From NCBI GenBank assembly GCA_934466515.1, contig CAKSLH010000004.1, positions 1-64,000 of the forward strand: a DNA stretch of 64,000 nucleotides, written 5' to 3'. The position numbers and the translations under genes are program-made. The notes under the pieces were generated by a model. The model was not told the DNA's origin, did no database searches, and saw only the letters and a list, made by a program, of their open reading frames with translations. Positions 8,204 to 15,967 of the stretch are shown here, piece after piece. The stretch comes from an uncultured Eubacteriales bacterium (lineage in GTDB: Bacteria; Bacillota; Clostridia; Oscillospirales; Acutalibacteraceae). Numbering within the stretch: the stretch's first letter is position 1; each line of letters starts with the position of its first letter.

Positions 8204-8943
8204 TGACAGAGCCTATTCTTCAGGTTAAACATTTATCTAAAACCTTCGGTAAGCATGAGGTTTTAAGGGATATTGACTTCGCGGTCGAAAAAGGCGAGGT
8301 TATAAGCATTATCGGCGCATCGGGCTCGGGTAAATCAACCCTGCTCAGATGTATCAATCTTCTTGAAACGCCTACCTCGGGCGAGGTAATGTACCACTCG
8401 GAAAATATCGAAAAAATAAAGGGCGGAGAAAGCGCTTACCGCTCCCATGTCGGAATGGTTTTTCAGTCCTTTAACCTTTTTAATAATATGACAGCTTTAA
8501 AAAACTGCATGATAGGGCAGATTAAGGTCCTTAAAAGGTCTAAGGCACAGGCTAAGGAAACCGCGCTTAAATACCTCGAAAAGGTCGGAATGGCACCCTA
8601 TATCAATGCTAAGCCGTCTCAGCTTTCGGGCGGTCAGAAGCAAAGAGTCGCAATAGCGCGCGCTCTTGCAATGAATCCCGAGGTTCTGCTTTTCGATGAG
8701 CCTACCAGCGCGCTTGACCCTCAGATGGTCGGCGAGGTTCTCGATGTTATGCGAAACCTTGCAAAGGAAGGACTTACGATGATCGTCGTAACCCATGAAA
8801 TGGCATTCGCAAAGGATGTTTCTTCAAGAGTCGTCTTCATGGCGGACGGAGTTATCTGCGAAGAGGGCACGCCTGCCGATATCTTCGAAAATCCGAAAAC
8901 TGAAAAAACAAAGGAATTCCTTGAAAGATTTATTTCAAGGTAG
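8203..8943 (+). CDS. Amino-acid ABC importer, ATPase (GlnQ/HisP family)
   Basis: This is a 246-residue ABC ATPase powering the lysine-type importer. It has Walker A GASGSGKST, Q-loop VFQSFNLF, signature LSGGQKQRVAIARALA, Walker B VLLFDEPTSALDP and switch His in VVTHEM, all intact. The start at 8203 is preferred because GGAGG ends seven bases upstream; the ATG at 8200 leaves only four. The first base overlaps the permease stop. Confidence 0.95.
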   Translation: MTEPILQVKHLSKTFGKHEVLRDIDFAVEKGEVISIIGASGSGKSTLLRCINLLETPTSGEVMYHSENIEKIKGGESAYRSHVGMVFQSFNLFNNMTALKNCMIGQIKVLKRSKAQAKETALKYLEKVGMAPYINAKPSQLSGGQKQRVAIARALAMNPEVLLFDEPTSALDPQMVGEVLDVMRNLAKEGLTMIVVTHEMAFAKDVSSRVVFMADGVICEEGTPADIFENPKTEKTKEFLERFISR

Positions 8944-8975
8944 ATACAGGGCTTAAAAAATTTTTATTTTTGTGC

Positions 8976-9312
8976 CGATAGGCACACATTGGTCTAGTAT
9001 CTAAATCTAGTGTCTAGTAGCTAGAACAATACCCCTCAGCCGCGCAAAAAGCGCGCCAGCTCCCCTCTGTTTTCACTATCGTGAAAAAGAAGGGAGCCTT
9101 TTCTTTAGTCTCGCAGAAACCCAAGCCTCCACTTCAGTTGGAAGGAAATTCCCCTGTTAGGGGAAATGTCCGCATTAGCGGACAAAAGGGTTCCCGTCTT
9201 CCGGAGGAAAAGGTGGCAAAGCGAAGCTTTGACGGAAGGGTTTGGTTATATCAGGTGCCGAGAGGCACACATTTGTCTAATGTCTAGCGTCTAATATCTA
9301 ACATCTAACTTC
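8976..9312. repeat. Modular hairpin repeat, copy B (long form)
   Basis: This copy fills most of the 414-base gap between the lysine importer and the next gene. It keeps the order of copy A but replaces the stem sequences: TTTTCACTATCGTGAAAA takes the place of ATTGACATTCGTCAAT, and the end hairpin is GTGCCGATAGGCAC instead of one based on GCGGC. It carries extra hairpins AATTCCCCTGTTAGGGGAAA and TGTCCGCATTAGCGGACA that copy C also has. TCTAATGTCTAGCGTCTAAT tracts lie at the end. The 68-residue reading frame at 9081-9287 is entirely within the repeat and is not a gene. Confidence 0.75.
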
Positions 9313-9357
9313 TCACATAATTTATTTTTTTGCATACTATATTTTGAGGTGAGATAA

Positions 9358-9825
9358 ATGCAAAAATCTCCGAGTGCGAAAGAATTGGACTATTATAAAA
9401 GTCAGGCAAAAGCTTATGCCGCTTCCGCAAAAACGGAAGAACCCGTACAGCCCCTTACACGAGAGGAATTTATGCGTGATTTCCCGGGAAAAGGAACCTT
9501 AAAGGTTCAGGTGACCTACGGCTCGGGCACTCTTCCCGTTTCTAATGCCACGGTGCATATAACTTCACTTTATAACGGCAAGCTTTATGACCTTTTTAAC
9601 GGGGTGACCGACACCTCGGGAATTCTTGAAAACATTACGCTTCCTGCCGCGGAATTTGAAAACACAAACGATTATTCTACCTCTTATGAAAAATCGGCGG
9701 TTTACAGAGTATCGGTATTTCACCCCGATTTCGTTCCTATCGACAACATGCCGATAATTATTTATGACGGAATAGAGACAATTTTGCCTGTCACACTAAA
9801 AACGCAGAGCAGACATAAGAGGTGA
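9358..9825 (+). CDS. Unknown 155-residue protein with a carboxypeptidase-regulatory-like fold
   Basis: This protein has no signal peptide or membrane helix. After a polar N-terminal segment of about 45 residues it has a single beta-sandwich-like domain: GTLKVQVTYGSGTLPVSNATVHIT, then DTSGILENITLPA, then YRVSVFHPDFVPI. This pattern matches CarboxypepD_reg or Cna-B-type domains that decorate secreted or spore proteins. GAGGTGAG precedes the start by about six bases. It is four bases from the next gene, which has peptidoglycan-binding repeats, so the two probably act together. A spore-coat or cortex role is inferred from such pairings in Clostridia and is not proved here. Confidence 0.6.
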   Translation: MQKSPSAKELDYYKSQAKAYAASAKTEEPVQPLTREEFMRDFPGKGTLKVQVTYGSGTLPVSNATVHITSLYNGKLYDLFNGVTDTSGILENITLPAAEFENTNDYSTSYEKSAVYRVSVFHPDFVPIDNMPIIIYDGIETILPVTLKTQSRHKR

Positions 9826-9829
9826 TAAT

Positions 9830-11170
9830 ATGGATATTCCTACCGTTCCCCGTCAGATAACGGTGCATTTAGGCGCTCCGAACGCGAATGCGGAAAATAT
9901 AACCCTGCCCTTTAACGAGTACATAAAAAATGTCGCCTCAAGCGAAATTTACCCTACTTGGCCGAAGGAAGCTATAATCGCAAATATTTTAGCTCAGATA
10001 TCCTTTACTCTTAACAGAATTTACACCGAATATTACCGCAGCCGAGGCTATGATTTTGATATCACAAGTACCACTCAATATGACCATGCTTTCAAAAAAA
10101 ACGGCGAGATTTTTTCAAATATCAGCCAAACCGTGGACGAAATTTTCAACAATTATATTGTCCGAGACGGCAATATCGAGCCGCTTTTCGCGCAGTTTTG
10201 CGACGGAGTGAGAACAAGGTGCAACGGGCTTTCCCAGTGGGGGAGCGTTGAGCTTGCAAACAGCGGAATGACAGCTCTTGAAATTCTTAAAAGCTATTAC
10301 GGCGATAACATTTCCCTTGTTACCGACGCGCCCGTAGGCGAAAACATTCCGTCATACCCCGGAACTCCGCTTTCGAGGGGAGATTTCGGCGAAGAGGTTT
10401 ACAGAATAAAAATTCAGCTTAACCGAATAGGAAAAAATTACCCTGCAATCCCCGAAATCCCTTATACCAACGCCGCTTTCGACGCACCGACCGAGGAAGC
10501 CGTAAAAGCATTCCAGAAAATATTCAATCTCACCCCCGACGGGATAGTAGGAAAATCAACATGGTATAAAATCAAGGAAATTTATGCAGGAGTAAAGCAG
10601 TTAAGCGAGCTGACAGGAGAGGGACTTACGATTTCCGAGGCTCAAAGAGTATATCCGAGGGCGCTCGTTCCGGGTACCGCGGCCGAGGCTGTAAGGACGG
10701 TTCAGTATTATTTAAGCTTTCTTTCGTTTTTCTTTGAAAACATTGATTTTGTTCCCCTTACCGGCGTTTTTGATGCCGAGACCGAAAGAGCCGTCAGAGC
10801 TTTTCAGGAGACCTACGGGCTTACTGCCGACGGAATTGTGGGCAGGCAAACATGGAATAAACTGACATCGGTTTATAATGATATTGTAAGCAGTCTTCCT
10901 GCGGACTATCAAACGGTTCTCGGAACGGTTTTCCCGGGCAAAATGATAGTTCTCGGCGATACGGGAGACAGCGTGCGGATAATTCAGGAAAATCTTAATA
11001 ATATTTCCGAATATGACCCTGCAATACCGAAGGTCAATGTAACAGGGGTCTATGACGACGCAACGCTTTCAGCCGTCGCCGTGCTTCAGGCTCAAATCGG
11101 ACGGGAGCCCAGCGGAGCGGTCGACCCGATTATATGGAGCGAAATTATAACCCGCGGCTCGGGGATATAA
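9830..11170 (+). CDS. Protein with three peptidoglycan-binding domains and a SpoIID-like N-terminus
   Basis: The 446-residue protein has an N-terminal region (about residues 1-165) with PKEAIIANILAQISFTLNR and LSQWGSVELANSGMTALEIL, the pattern of the SpoIID/LytB domain found in spore-cortex remodelling proteins. Three PG_binding_1 units follow, near residues 180-245, 275-350 and 375-440, each with the core AFQ...DGIVG...TW or a diverged form. The third is the most diverged. There is no signal peptide, which fits a protein made in the mother cell and placed on the forespore. GAGGTG precedes the ATG. The unit is bounded on both sides by hairpin repeats. Confidence 0.7.
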   Translation: MDIPTVPRQITVHLGAPNANAENITLPFNEYIKNVASSEIYPTWPKEAIIANILAQISFTLNRIYTEYYRSRGYDFDITSTTQYDHAFKKNGEIFSNISQTVDEIFNNYIVRDGNIEPLFAQFCDGVRTRCNGLSQWGSVELANSGMTALEILKSYYGDNISLVTDAPVGENIPSYPGTPLSRGDFGEEVYRIKIQLNRIGKNYPAIPEIPYTNAAFDAPTEEAVKAFQKIFNLTPDGIVGKSTWYKIKEIYAGVKQLSELTGEGLTISEAQRVYPRALVPGTAAEAVRTVQYYLSFLSFFFENIDFVPLTGVFDAETERAVRAFQETYGLTADGIVGRQTWNKLTSVYNDIVSSLPADYQTVLGTVFPGKMIVLGDTGDSVRIIQENLNNISEYDPAIPKVNVTGVYDDATLSAVAVLQAQIGREPSGAVDPIIWSEIITRGSGI

Positions 11171-11233
11171 TTTTTAAGACGGCGGGAAAAATTTTAGATA
11201 AGTGTGTCTTGCCGCATTGAATAAACTAAAACA

Positions 11234-11612
11234 AGGCTCCCTTCTTTTCGCGTAAGCGAAACAGAGGGGAGCTGTCACCGCAAGGTGACTGAGGGGTATT
11301 GTTCTAGATACTAGACATTAGATTTTAGACATTAGACCGATGTGTCCCTACCGGCACGGATATAACCAAACCCTATCGTCTTTGCCCTGCGGGCTAAGAC
11401 ACTTTTTCCTCCGGAAGACGGGAACCCTTTTGTCCGCTAATGCGGACATTTCCCCTAACAGGGGAATTTCCTTTCGTCTAAAGGGGAACTTGGGTTTGTG
11501 CTGAAACTAAAGAAAGGCTCCCTTCTTATGCGTCAGCATATAGAGGGGAGCTGTCACCGCAAGGTGACTGAGGGGTATTTTCTAGCATCTAACATCCGGT
11601 ATCTATCGTCTG
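11234..11612. repeat. Modular hairpin repeat, copy C (inverted, two end modules)
   Basis: The 533-base gap before parE holds this copy, in the opposite orientation to A and B. It carries two GGCTCCCTTC...GAGGGGAGCTGTCACC modules, one at each end (about 11234-11300 and 11516-11575). Their inner stems differ: TTTCGCGTAAGCGAAA in one and TATGCGTCAGCATA in the other. The outer GTCACC/GGTGAC stem is identical in both. The central block has AAACCCTATCGTCTTTGCC and the same TGTCCGCTAATGCGGACA and TTTCCCCTAACAGGGGAA hairpins as copy B. Confidence 0.75.
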
Positions 11613-11634
11613 ATTTAAGCTTTTCCTGTTTTTC

Positions 11635-11663
11635 TTGACTAATTTACTTTTAAAATATATAAT
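11635..11663 (+). promoter_or_regulatory. Sigma-A promoter of parE-parC
   Basis: TTGACT (11635-11640) and TATAAT (11658-11663) are separated by 17 bases. Transcription would start near 11670, about 35 bases before the chosen parE start. Confidence 0.8.
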
Positions 11664-11703
11664 ATATACTGATATATAATACGGATATGAAAGGTTGTAT
11701 GAA

Positions 11704-13686
11704 GTGGCTAAGGTAAACGCTGATTACGGCAACGACAGTATCGAAAAATTGGAGGGTCCCGACAGGGTAAGGAAGCGCCCTGCGGTAATATTCGGCTCGG
11801 ACGGGCTTGACGGCTGCGAGCATTCGGTCTTTGAGATTATTTCGAATTCCATAGACGAGGCGCGCGAGGGCTACGGAAAAAAGATAACCGTCACCCATTT
11901 TTCGGACGGCTCAATAGAGGTCGAGGACCACGGAAGAGGAGCTCCGGTCGACTTTAACAATAAGGAACAGTGCTATAACTGGGAGCTTTTGTACTGCGAG
12001 ATGTATGCCGGAGGAAAATACAACACCAATGACGGAACAAACTATGAATATTCGGTAGGTCTTAACGGCTTGGGCCTTTGCTCAACGCAATATACCGCGG
12101 AGTATATGGATGTTGAGATAAAAAGAGACGGGTTTAAATATAATCTTCACTTTGAGCACGGCTATAATATCGGCGGACTTAAAAAAGAGCCGTATTCCGG
12201 CAAAGATACCGGAACCAAAACAAAATGGAAGCCCGATATAGACGTATTTACCGATATAAATATTCCGTCGGACTATTTCAGGGATATTTTAAAGCGTCAG
12301 GCGATAGTAAATAACGGTCTGCTTTTTATCTACCGCGAACAGCAGGGTCCGAGATTTGTTCAGACCGAGTTTGTTTATGAAAACGGCATTAAGGATTATG
12401 TCACTGAATATGTAGGGGACGAGGGACTTACCTCGGTGCGCTTTTTCAATACCGAGCGCAAGGGAAGAGACCGCGCGGACAAGCCCGAATATAAGGTTAA
12501 AATAAATGTCGCGATGTGTTTTTCAAACACAAAGACCTTAAAGGAATACTACCACAATTCAAGCTGGCTTGAATACGGCGGTGCACCCGATAAGGCGGTA
12601 AGAAACGCGTTCGTTTATCAGATTGACAATTATATCAAGCAGACGAATAAATATAAATCCGGCGAAAGCAAAATCACATTTGCCGATGTCGAGGAGTGCT
12701 TGGTGCTTGTAACCTCGTCCTTTTCGACCATTACCTCTTATGAAAACCAGACCAAAAAGGCGGTAACCAATAAATTTATCGCCGAGGCAATGACCGAGTT
12801 TTTAAGGCATCAGCTTGAGGTCTATTTTATAGAAAACAAAGCCGAGGCGGATAAAATCGCCGATCAGGTGCTTGTCAATAAGCGAAGCCGCGAAAGAAGC
12901 GAAAAAGAGCGTATAAATATAAAAAAGACTCTTTCGAGCGGCAATTCGATGATGGACAGGGTTCAAAAATTCGTCGATTGCAGAAGCAAGGATGTAAATG
13001 AGCGAGAGCTTTATATTGTTGAGGGCGATTCGGCTTTAGGCTCCTGTAAGCTTGCAAGAGACGCGGCTTTTCAGGCGATTATGCCGGTCAGAGGAAAGAT
13101 TTTAAACTGCCTTAAGGCGGAATACGATAAAATTTTCAAAAGCGAAATCATAACCGACCTTTTAAAGGTTTTAGGCTGCGGGGTCGAGGTCAAGACCAAG
13201 GCGAACAAGAGCCTTTCGAATTTTGATATAAACAATCTCCGCTGGAATAAAATTATAATCTGTACCGATGCGGATGTCGACGGATTTCATATCCGCTCGC
13301 TTATAATCACTATGATTTACAGACTTATGCCGACCCTTATAAACGACGGCAAGGTATTTATCGCGGAAACTCCGCTTTATGAAATAAATACCGCAAAAAA
13401 GACCTATTTTGCTTATGACGAAAACGAAAAAACCGAAATTTTAGGCATGATAGGCGATGAAAAATACACATTGCAGCGTTCAAAGGGACTCGGTGAAAAC
13501 CAGCCCGATATGATGAACCTGACCACTATGAATCCGCTGACGAGGAGACTTATCAAAATTCTTCCCGAGGACGCCGAAATGACCTCTTCAATGTTCGATT
13601 TATTGCTCGGCGACAATCTCGCGGGAAGAAAAGAGTACATTTCAGAAAACGGTCATCTTTATATCGACAGCACGGATTTAAGCTGA
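11704..13686 (+). CDS. parE: Type II topoisomerase subunit B (ParE/GyrB-like)
   Basis: This is the ATPase subunit of a type IIA topoisomerase, about 660 residues. It has a GHKL ATPase region (FEIISNSIDEA, DHGRGAPV, the lid GLNGLGL), a transducer region, and a TOPRIM domain with VEGDSALGS and DADVDGFHIRSL. The length without an insert favours ParE over Proteobacterial GyrB. The segment RKRPAVIFGS replaces the usual RPGMYIG, and EGDSALGS replaces EGDSAGGS, so this is a divergent lineage. The GTG at 11704 is favoured since AAAGG lies nine bases upstream; the TTG at 11695 directly abuts that site. It forms a pair with the next gene. Confidence 0.85.
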   Translation: MAKVNADYGNDSIEKLEGPDRVRKRPAVIFGSDGLDGCEHSVFEIISNSIDEAREGYGKKITVTHFSDGSIEVEDHGRGAPVDFNNKEQCYNWELLYCEMYAGGKYNTNDGTNYEYSVGLNGLGLCSTQYTAEYMDVEIKRDGFKYNLHFEHGYNIGGLKKEPYSGKDTGTKTKWKPDIDVFTDINIPSDYFRDILKRQAIVNNGLLFIYREQQGPRFVQTEFVYENGIKDYVTEYVGDEGLTSVRFFNTERKGRDRADKPEYKVKINVAMCFSNTKTLKEYYHNSSWLEYGGAPDKAVRNAFVYQIDNYIKQTNKYKSGESKITFADVEECLVLVTSSFSTITSYENQTKKAVTNKFIAEAMTEFLRHQLEVYFIENKAEADKIADQVLVNKRSRERSEKERINIKKTLSSGNSMMDRVQKFVDCRSKDVNERELYIVEGDSALGSCKLARDAAFQAIMPVRGKILNCLKAEYDKIFKSEIITDLLKVLGCGVEVKTKANKSLSNFDINNLRWNKIIICTDADVDGFHIRSLIITMIYRLMPTLINDGKVFIAETPLYEINTAKKTYFAYDENEKTEILGMIGDEKYTLQRSKGLGENQPDMMNLTTMNPLTRRLIKILPEDAEMTSSMFDLLLGDNLAGRKEYISENGHLYIDSTDLS

Positions 13687-13704
13687 TAGGAAAGGAGATA
13701 TATA

Positions 13705-15948
13705 ATGGCTCCGAGAAAGAGTAAGGAACCTAAAAAGCCGAAGGTACGCACCGATAACGCATATATTGCGGGCGCGGGAACGGTTCTTGACCAGCCTGTG
13801 ACCGAAACATTAAAATCAAACTTTATGCCCTATGCCATGAGCATAATCATTTCGCGTGCGATTCCTGAGATTGACGGCTTCAAGCCCTCGCACCGAAAGC
13901 TTCTTTATACGATGTATAATATGGGGCTTTTAAAGGGCAATACGATAAAATCGGCAAATATTGTCGGAAGAACCATGCAGCTTAATCCTCACGGCGACGC
14001 CGCGATTTACGATACAATGGTAAGACTTTCCGAGGGCAACGGAGCGCTTTTGCACCCGTTTGTTGAATCGAAGGGCTCGTTCGGTAAGGCTTATTCAAGA
14101 GATATGCAGTGCGCCGCGGCGCGATATACCGAGGCTAAGCTCGCCCCGATTGCGGCTGAGCTTTTTGCGGATATTGACAAGGACACTGTCGATTTCGTGG
14201 ATAACTATGACGCAACAATGAAAGAGCCGGTGCTGTTCCCCGTCACATTCCCGACAATTCTTGTCAATTCGAATATGGGTATTGCCGCAGGTATGGCAAG
14301 CCAGATTTGCCCGTTTAATTTAAGAGAGGTCTGCGAAACCACAATCGCCTATATAAAGGACGAGGATATAAATGTCGCGGATACGCTTTTAGCCCCCGAT
14401 TTTCCGATAGGCGGTGAGCTTTTGTATAACCGCACCGAAATGGAAAAGATTTATGAAACGGGAAGAGGAAGCTTTAAGGTAAGAGGCGTTTATTCCTACG
14501 ATAAATCGCAAAACTGTATTGATATAAGCGAAATTCCGCCTACAACGACTACAGAAGCGATAATCGAAAAGATAACAGAGCTTGCAAAGGCTAAGAAGAT
14601 AACCGAGATAAGCGATGTCCGCGATGAAACCGACCTTTCGGGTCTTAAAATAACAATTGACCTAAAGCGCGGAACAGACCCCGAAAAGTTTATGAAAAAG
14701 CTTTTCAGGCTCACCCCCTTGCAGGACAGCTTTTCTTGCAACTTCAATATTCTTATCGCCGCGTCGCCGAGAGTTATGGGCGTTAAGGAAATTATATCCG
14801 AATGGGTTGCATTCCGTGAGGAATGCGTCAGACGCAGGGTATATTTCAAGCTCTCAAAAGCAAATAAAAGCCTGCACCTTTTAAAGGGAATGGAAAAAAT
14901 TCTTCTCGATATTGATAAGGCTGTTAAAATAGTCAGAGAAACAAGGGAAGAAAAGGAAGTCGTTCCGAACTTAATGATAGGCTTCGGAATTGATGAAATT
15001 CAGGCGGAATATGTCGCTGAAATAAAGCTCCGCCATTTAAACCGCGAGTATATTTTAAAAAGGCTTGACGATATAGAAAAATTGGAAGCCGAAATTGCCG
15101 ACTGCGAGGCGACCTTAAATTCAAGGGCGAGAATAAAGAAGATTATAGTCTCCGAGCTTGAAGAGGTTATCAAGAAATACGGCAAGGACAGGCACACACG
15201 GATAATCAGCGCCGATGAAAACGCGCTTGACGATGTTTTGGCTGAGCCCGAGGATACCTCGCCCGTAACCCTTTTCTTTACTAAAGACGGCTATTTTAAA
15301 AGGATAACTCCGCAGTCGCTCAGAATGAGCGGCGAACAGAAGCTTAAAGAGGGCGACGAAATAACGCAGGTTATCGAATCGTCCTGCGATAAGGAGCTGC
15401 TTTTCTTTACAAATAAACAGCAGGTCTATAAAAGCAGGGTTGCCGACTTCGGCGATTCAAAGGCAAGCGTTCTGGGTGATTATGTCGCTTCAAAGCTCGG
15501 CTTTGAGGACGGCGAAAACGCGGTCTATATGATTGAAACCAAGGACTATTCGGGCTTTGTCGTGTTTGTCTTCGATAACGGAAGAATAGCGAAGGTGCCG
15601 CTTAATTCATATATCACTAAAACCAACCGCAAAAAGCTTATAAACGCCTACTGCGAAAAATACGAGCTTCATACGGTGCTTTATTTAAAGGATGACTGCG
15701 ATTTGGAGCTTAGGTCCACAAATAACCGTATGCTTATCGTCAATACCGCCTCGGTGCCTCTTAAAGCCACCAAGAATAACGGCGGAATTGCGGTTATGAC
15801 GCAGAAAAAGGGACAGCGGATCTATTCGGTTAAGGTTTACGAAAACGGAGCTTACGAAAATGAGCACCGCTACAGGACAAAAAATCTTCCTGCCGCAGGC
15901 AGTATAATTCAGAATACCGCCGGTAAACAGGAAAAAATGGATATTTAA
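13705..15948 (+). CDS. parC: Type II topoisomerase subunit A (ParC/GyrA-like)
   Basis: This is the DNA-cleaving partner, 747 residues. The winged-helix region has PEIDGFKPSHRKLLYTMY and NPHGDAAIYDTMVRL, and the catalytic tyrosine is Y141 in AAARYTEAKLAPI. A long coiled-coil and tower region follows (about 330-480), then a beta-pinwheel-like C-terminal domain (about 510-730). It lacks the GyrA-box QRRGGKG that typifies gyrase, which supports a topoisomerase IV role (decatenation of daughter chromosomes). It begins 18 bases after parE with AAAGGAGA upstream. Confidence 0.85.
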   Translation: MAPRKSKEPKKPKVRTDNAYIAGAGTVLDQPVTETLKSNFMPYAMSIIISRAIPEIDGFKPSHRKLLYTMYNMGLLKGNTIKSANIVGRTMQLNPHGDAAIYDTMVRLSEGNGALLHPFVESKGSFGKAYSRDMQCAAARYTEAKLAPIAAELFADIDKDTVDFVDNYDATMKEPVLFPVTFPTILVNSNMGIAAGMASQICPFNLREVCETTIAYIKDEDINVADTLLAPDFPIGGELLYNRTEMEKIYETGRGSFKVRGVYSYDKSQNCIDISEIPPTTTTEAIIEKITELAKAKKITEISDVRDETDLSGLKITIDLKRGTDPEKFMKKLFRLTPLQDSFSCNFNILIAASPRVMGVKEIISEWVAFREECVRRRVYFKLSKANKSLHLLKGMEKILLDIDKAVKIVRETREEKEVVPNLMIGFGIDEIQAEYVAEIKLRHLNREYILKRLDDIEKLEAEIADCEATLNSRARIKKIIVSELEEVIKKYGKDRHTRIISADENALDDVLAEPEDTSPVTLFFTKDGYFKRITPQSLRMSGEQKLKEGDEITQVIESSCDKELLFFTNKQQVYKSRVADFGDSKASVLGDYVASKLGFEDGENAVYMIETKDYSGFVVFVFDNGRIAKVPLNSYITKTNRKKLINAYCEKYELHTVLYLKDDCDLELRSTNNRMLIVNTASVPLKATKNNGGIAVMTQKKGQRIYSVKVYENGAYENEHRYRTKNLPAAGSIIQNTAGKQEKMDI

Positions 15949-15967
15949 GTTATGAGGGTTAAAGGAA

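Noticed and set aside
9081..9287. 68-residue open frame
   Set aside because: It lies wholly in repeat copy B, over its hairpins, with no ribosome site and no likeness to a protein; it is a by-product of the repeat.
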